Of a stretch of 64,000 nucleotides of DNA, positions 60,183-64,000 are shown in pieces. The position numbers and the translations under genes were made by a program. The stretch's first letter is position 1, and every line of letters starts with the position of its first letter. The notes beneath the pieces are model-generated. The model was not told the DNA's origin, made no database searches, and saw only the letters and a list, made by a program, of their open reading frames with translations. The DNA comes from HGM04593 sp045654645 (lineage in GTDB: Bacteria; Bacteroidota; Bacteroidia; Bacteroidales; Bacteroidaceae), in NCBI GenBank assembly GCA_045654645.1, contig JAZONR010000046.1, forward strand, positions 16,452-80,451, written 5' to 3'.

Positions 60183-62014
60183 TGAAAAAGGAAGAAAGGA
60201 CCCAAAGGGAGGAGTATTTAAAGGGGATTGTAAACAACCTCCCCGACTCACCCGGCTGCTATCAATACCTCGATGACAACGAGGTGATAATCTATGTGGG
60301 AAAAGCCAAAAACCTGAAGCGCAGGGTCTCTTCCTATTTCAACAAAGAACAGCAAACACTAAAGACAAAATTGCTTGTCGCAAAAATTTGCGACATACGC
60401 TACATTGTAGTAAATAGCGAGGCCGATGCACTGCTTCTTGAAAACAACCTCATAAAGCAGCACAAGCCTCGCTATAATGTTTTGCTGAAGGATGACAAAA
60501 CCTACCCCTCTATCCTCATCACAAACGAATATTTCCCAAAACTATTCAAAACACGCCGCATAGAAAAAGGTGCAGGCCGCTACTTTGGACCATACACCAA
60601 CAGCGGCGCACTACACGCACTTTTAGAGCTGATAAAAGAGCTCTACCCACTGCGCAGCTGCAACCTCAACATCACCCCCGAGGGCGTGCGCAACGGCAAA
60701 TACTCACCGTGTCTTTATTATCAGATAAAGAACTGCCCCGGCCCTTGCATAGGGAAAATATCACGCGATGACTATTTGAAAATGATTGATGAAGTAACCT
60801 CTATTCTCAAGGGCGATATTAAAGTGCTGCAAGAAAAATTGCTTTCCGAAATAGCGGAAAAAGCGGCAATTCTTGATTTTGAGGGAGCACAAGATATAAA
60901 GAAAAAATATCTTCTCATAGAAAACTTTAGAACAAGAAGCGAAGTTGTGAGCTCATCAATGACCAACCTCAATGTCTTCTCTATAGAAAGTGATGAAAAA
61001 AGGGCATATATCAATTTTTTGCACATCAACAACGGTTGCATAAACCAAGCATTCACCATTGAATACCTGAAAAGGCTCGATGAAAGCGATGAGGAATTAA
61101 TTTCAATGGGTATTGTAGAGCTTCGAGAAAGATTCAACAGCGATGCACGGGAAATAATTGTACCGTTCCCTCTTGACCTACCCATTGAAGGAGTAACTAT
61201 CACCGTGCCACAAAAAGGCGAGAAAGCACGCCTTCTTGCACTCTCAAGGCTCAACGTAAAACAGTACAAGGCCGACCGCCTGAAACACGATGAGAAACTC
61301 AATCCGGAGCAAAAGAGCACACGCCTGATGAAAGAGATTCAGGAGATACTGAAGCTTGAAAAAATGCCTGTAACAATCGAGTGTTTCGACAACTCAAACA
61401 CACAAGGAAGCGACCCGGTTGCTGCCTGCGTAGTATTCCGCAAACTCAAGCCAAGTAAAAAAGAGTACCGCAAATACAATATAAAAAGCGTAACCGGCCC
61501 CGATGATTACGCCTCAATGCGCGAGGTGGTCTATCGTCGCTATAGCAGAATAATTGAAGAGGGTGGAGAACTCCCCAATCTCATTATTGCCGACGGCGGA
61601 AAAGGACAAATGGAATCAATAAGGGAAATCATAGAGGACAAACTTGGGCTAAACATACCCATAGCAGGCCTTGCCAAAGACAGCAGACACCGCACATCTG
61701 AACTCATAACTTGCGATGGAAACGTGATAGGAATGAAAATAGACACACCACTCTATCGCCTAATGTCGCACATTCAGGATGAAGTACATCGCTTTGCAAT
61801 AACCTTCCACCGCAGCAAACGCCTGAAACGCCAGATAGCATCGGAGCTCGACAGCATAAAAGGGATTGGTGAAAAGAGCAAAGAAGCACTATTAAAAGAG
61901 TTCAAGAGCGTGAAGCGGATAAAAGAAGCCACCATTGAAGCCCTTGCAGAGGTATTGGGAAAAGCCAAAGCCGAAACAGTGCACAACGCCCTTCACAAGA
62001 AGAATCAGCCCTAA
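60182..62014 (+). CDS. uvrC: Excinuclease ABC subunit C
   Basis: A 610-residue nucleotide-excision repair nuclease that cuts on both sides of a lesion after UvrAB recognition. The GIY-YIG domain (about 14-96) has PGCYQYLDDNEVIIYVGKA near 22, where Tyr-x-Tyr residues hold the 3' incision site. A UVR (UvrB-binding) motif lies near 204-240. The RNase H-like 5' incision domain has ECFDNSNTQGSDPVAA near 400 and GGKGQM near 475, and two helix-hairpin-helix motifs lie at about 550-605. Confidence 0.95.
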   Translation: MKKEERTQREEYLKGIVNNLPDSPGCYQYLDDNEVIIYVGKAKNLKRRVSSYFNKEQQTLKTKLLVAKICDIRYIVVNSEADALLLENNLIKQHKPRYNVLLKDDKTYPSILITNEYFPKLFKTRRIEKGAGRYFGPYTNSGALHALLELIKELYPLRSCNLNITPEGVRNGKYSPCLYYQIKNCPGPCIGKISRDDYLKMIDEVTSILKGDIKVLQEKLLSEIAEKAAILDFEGAQDIKKKYLLIENFRTRSEVVSSSMTNLNVFSIESDEKRAYINFLHINNGCINQAFTIEYLKRLDESDEELISMGIVELRERFNSDAREIIVPFPLDLPIEGVTITVPQKGEKARLLALSRLNVKQYKADRLKHDEKLNPEQKSTRLMKEIQEILKLEKMPVTIECFDNSNTQGSDPVAACVVFRKLKPSKKEYRKYNIKSVTGPDDYASMREVVYRRYSRIIEEGGELPNLIIADGGKGQMESIREIIEDKLGLNIPIAGLAKDSRHRTSELITCDGNVIGMKIDTPLYRLMSHIQDEVHRFAITFHRSKRLKRQIASELDSIKGIGEKSKEALLKEFKSVKRIKEATIEALAEVLGKAKAETVHNALHKKNQP

Positions 62015-62098
62015 AAAAGCACACCGCCACCCCACACCGCACACAAACACAATTACGCAAAAAACACCCCCTTTATTTTTTTATCCGCCCGCTTTCAC

Positions 62099-62106
62099 TA
62101 TTTTTG
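62099..62106 (+). promoter_or_regulatory. Candidate -7 element of dtd-mazG-deoC
   Basis: TATTTTTG is an exact TAnnTTTG match, 16 bases before the dtd ATG, giving a very short leader. The upstream element is only TTTT. It sits after a 108-base gap from uvrC and likely drives the three following genes. Confidence 0.5.
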
Positions 62107-62122
62107 CAGAAAGAAAGAGAAG

Positions 62123-62575
62123 ATGAGAGTACTAATACAAAGGGTAAAGAATGCCTCGGTTACAGTAAATAAAGAGCTTATATCCTTGATTAACAACGGA
62201 TTACTTGTTTTTGTGGGTATTTGTGAAGAAGACAACCAAGAGGATATCCAATGGCTCGCAAAAAAAATAGCCAACATACGACTTTTTGATGACGAAAAGG
62301 GGGTGATGAACCTATCCGTAACAGACATTGACGGAGAAATACTTGCCGTCAGCCAGTTCACGCTTATGGCATCCACCAAGAAAGGAAACCGCCCCTCCTA
62401 CATCAAGGCCGCTAAACCCGAAATATCAATACCCCTATATGAGCAATTCTGCAACGAGGTGGAGATTGCAGTAAACAAACCCATCAAGCGCGGTGTTTTT
62501 GGAGCAGATATGAAGGTTGAACTACTCAACGACGGCCCGGTAACAATATTCATAGACTCAAAAAATAGAGAATAA
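62123..62575 (+). CDS. dtd: D-aminoacyl-tRNA deacylase
   Basis: A 150-residue enzyme that hydrolyses D-amino acids from mischarged tRNA, especially D-Tyr-tRNA. It begins MRVLIQRVKNASVTV, has AVSQFTLMAST near 76 (the SQFTL motif with the catalytic Thr region) and NDGPVTIFIDS near 136 (the NXPVT motif). These two motifs form the active site. The next gene follows one base after its stop. Confidence 0.95.
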   Translation: MRVLIQRVKNASVTVNKELISLINNGLLVFVGICEEDNQEDIQWLAKKIANIRLFDDEKGVMNLSVTDIDGEILAVSQFTLMASTKKGNRPSYIKAAKPEISIPLYEQFCNEVEIAVNKPIKRGVFGADMKVELLNDGPVTIFIDSKNRE

Positions 62576-62576
62576 A

Positions 62577-62897
62577 ATGACAATAAAAGAGGCTCAAGAA
62601 CGTGTAGACGCCTGGATTAAAGAGTATGGAGTGCGCTACTTCAACGAGCTTACAAACACAGCCATACTCACCGAAGAGGTTGGAGAGGTAGCACGCATAA
62701 TGGCGCGCCGCTATGGTGAACAATCCTTCAAGAGTGGCGAAAAATACGAGCTTGGCGATGAACTTGCCGACGTTCTGTGGGTGCTGATATGCATTGCCAA
62801 CCAAACAGGTATAGACCTAACCGAAGCACTGCAAAAAAACTTCGATAAAAAGACAAAAAGAGATAATAAAAGACATTTGAATAACCCAAAACTATAA
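62577..62897 (+). CDS. MazG-like nucleotide pyrophosphohydrolase
   Basis: A 106-residue all-alpha NTP pyrophosphohydrolase. Metal-binding acidic residues are in LTEEVGEVARIMARRYGEQ near 29-47 (ExxE) and ELGDELADVLWVLICIANQ near 58-76 (ExxD). It is a half-size MazG domain like the iMazG/RS21-C6 group, cleaving nucleoside triphosphates to monophosphate and pyrophosphate to keep non-canonical nucleotides out of DNA. It starts one base after dtd and seven bases before deoC. The short basic C-terminal tail (KKTKRDNKRHLNN) is unremarkable. Confidence 0.86.
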   Translation: MTIKEAQERVDAWIKEYGVRYFNELTNTAILTEEVGEVARIMARRYGEQSFKSGEKYELGDELADVLWVLICIANQTGIDLTEALQKNFDKKTKRDNKRHLNNPKL

Positions 62898-62904
62898 AGA
62901 AGCT

Positions 62905-63834
62905 ATGAGCGAGAATTGTAATTGCGGTTGCGGTAAACACCACGCCGAGGAAGAGAGCAAGTACGAGTTTGTCCTTAACGAATACTGCAAGGCAATGAGT
63001 GATGATGAAGTTGCTGCAAAGGTGAAGCAACTTATTGATGAGAAAGTTGAGCAGAACAACACACTCGAGGTGAAGAAACTGCTCTTCAACTGCATTGACC
63101 TTACCACACTCAAATGCACCGACAGCGATGAAAGTGTTATGACATTCACCGAGAAAGTCAATGAATTTGATGACAAATACCCCGACCTTAAAAATGTTGC
63201 AGCCATCTGTGTGTACCCCAATTTTGCAAAGATTGTGAATGACACTCTGCAGGTTGAAAACGTAGGCATCGCTTGCGTATCGGGCGGTTTCCCCTCATCA
63301 CAAACCTTTCAGGAGGTAAAGGTTGCCGAAACAGCTATGGCCATTCACGATGGCGCTACAGAGATTGACATTGTGCTTAGCGTTGGAAAGTTCCTCAGCG
63401 GCGATTATGAGAGCGTGTGCGATGAAATAGAAGAGTTGAAGAGCGTATGCGGCGAAAGACACCTGAAGGTAATTCTTGAGACCGGAGCCTTGAAGACAGC
63501 CGAAAACATTAAAAAAGCTTCGATTCTATCGATATATTCAGGTGCCGACTTCATAAAGACCTCAACAGGCAAGGAATCGCCCGCAGCTACCCCCGAGGCA
63601 GCCTACGTAATGTGCCAGACAATTAAAGAGTACCACCAGAAGACAGGCCGCAAAATAGGCTTCAAGCCCGCAGGTGGCATCAACACCGTGCACGACGCAC
63701 TCGTGTACTACACAATAGTAAAGGAGGTTCTTGGCCAGGAGTGGCTCAATAATGAACTCTTCCGCCTTGGAACAAGCCGCCTTGCAAACCTCTGCCTCAG
63801 CGAGATTGTTGGCGAAGAGGTAAAATTCTTCTAA
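62905..63834 (+). CDS. deoC: Deoxyribose-phosphate aldolase with a Cys/His-rich N-terminus
   Basis: A 309-residue class I aldolase that splits deoxyribose 5-phosphate in nucleoside salvage, longer than the E. coli enzyme (259). The Schiff-base lysine is in GADFIKTSTGK near 216, with EIDIVLSVGKF near 153 and GFKPAGGI near 253. The N-terminus begins MSENCNCGCGKHH, with Cys5, Cys7, Cys9, His12 and His13 clustered before the aldolase fold. This extension could bind metal; its function is unknown. It ends the dtd-mazG-deoC unit and is followed by two hairpins. Confidence 0.93.
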   Translation: MSENCNCGCGKHHAEEESKYEFVLNEYCKAMSDDEVAAKVKQLIDEKVEQNNTLEVKKLLFNCIDLTTLKCTDSDESVMTFTEKVNEFDDKYPDLKNVAAICVYPNFAKIVNDTLQVENVGIACVSGGFPSSQTFQEVKVAETAMAIHDGATEIDIVLSVGKFLSGDYESVCDEIEELKSVCGERHLKVILETGALKTAENIKKASILSIYSGADFIKTSTGKESPAATPEAAYVMCQTIKEYHQKTGRKIGFKPAGGINTVHDALVYYTIVKEVLGQEWLNNELFRLGTSRLANLCLSEIVGEEVKFF

Positions 63835-63861
63835 AAAAAGGAGACAATAACAATACAAAAG

Positions 63862-63893
63862 AGGGTGACCCAAAAGTCAAATTGGGTTACCCT
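63862..63893 (+). terminator. Terminator downstream of deoC
   Basis: AGGGTGACCCAA (63862-63873) pairs with TTGGGTTACCCT (63882-63893) with one G-T wobble and an eight-base loop. The structure is followed by a pyrimidine-rich stretch (TCTTCATTTTATT). It begins about 27 bases after the deoC stop. Confidence 0.82.
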
Positions 63894-63942
63894 TCTTCAT
63901 TTTATTATTTCAGCGTTCAAATTGCCGTATGATAATAAAAAT

Positions 63943-63977
63943 ATAGCTATTCCATTGATAAACATTGGAATAGCTAT
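63943..63977. terminator. Second hairpin near the right edge
   Basis: ATAGCTATTCCA (63943-63954) and TGGAATAGCTAT (63966-63977) are perfect 12-bp inverted arms with an 11-base loop, followed by T-rich sequence. It may be a second terminator for deoC or the end of a convergent gene outside the window. Confidence 0.55.
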
Positions 63978-64000
63978 TGTTTGTTTGGGAAATTTTTATT

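Noticed and set aside
1..64000. CRISPR arrays, tRNA or rRNA genes, IS elements
   Set aside because: No regularly spaced direct repeats, no cloverleaf with a T-loop GTTCRA pattern, no rRNA signature and no transposase-like ORF were seen on reading both strands.

Overview
The window is a gene-dense stretch of a Bacteroidales chromosome (phylum Bacteroidota). The evidence is a type IX secretion core (porP end, gldKLMN), GldH, a class III ribonucleotide reductase pair, a three-gene fumarate reductase of the Bacteroidetes type, GT117/DUF2723, FISUMP and PepSY-like proteins, and promoters of the Bacteroides form TTTG-N19/20-TAnnTTTG in place of the usual -35/-10. The exact family cannot be fixed from this sequence; a Prevotella/Paraprevotella-like or other T9SS-bearing gut lineage is plausible. 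I saw no rRNA, tRNA, CRISPR array, insertion sequence or prophage.

Layout. 1-5117 (+): end of porP, then gldK, gldL, gldM and gldN, the inner-membrane motor and periplasmic ring of type IX secretion. 5252-9465 (+): an outer-membrane beta-barrel protein, a MscS-type channel and priA. 9661-16628 (+): GT117/DUF2723, a polysaccharide deacetylase, queG and nadB, ending in a 26-bp perfect hairpin. 16908-24133 (+): purH followed by the rod-shape operon mreB-mreC-mreD-mrdA-rodA. 24146-27874 (-): metF, holB, ricT and gldH as one overlapping unit. 28206-33067: a PepSY-like periplasmic protein (-), rnr (+) and an OmpR-type response regulator with its histidine kinase (+). 33210-35913 (-): nrdD-nrdG. 36151-36321 (+): a 56-residue membrane protein.

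36447-47087 (-): metG, a Wzx-type flippase, two GT4 glycosyltransferases, a YfhO-type membrane protein, a GT2 glycosyltransferase and pepP, a small surface-glycan locus attached to housekeeping genes. 47277-51508 (+): an acyltransferase, dapB, lepB and a WbqC-like protein. 51524-55774 (-): a FISUMP protein and frdC-frdA-frdB. 56076-63834 (+): a GPH-family sugar symporter, mnmG, apt, uvrC, dtd, a MazG-like pyrophosphohydrolase and deoC. A parS-like 16-bp palindrome lies between mnmG and apt, which suggests that this end is in the origin-proximal part of the chromosome.

Most genes are housekeeping and well known. The items most worth a second look are the parS-like site, a pair of terminators at unlinked convergent junctions with nearly identical stems, the 26-bp perfect stem after nadB, the histone-H1-like basic tail on GldN, the unannotated small membrane protein, the Cys/His-rich leader of DeoC, and several promoters that sit inside the longest ORFs and so force later start codons. 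I found no convincing wholly new multi-gene system.
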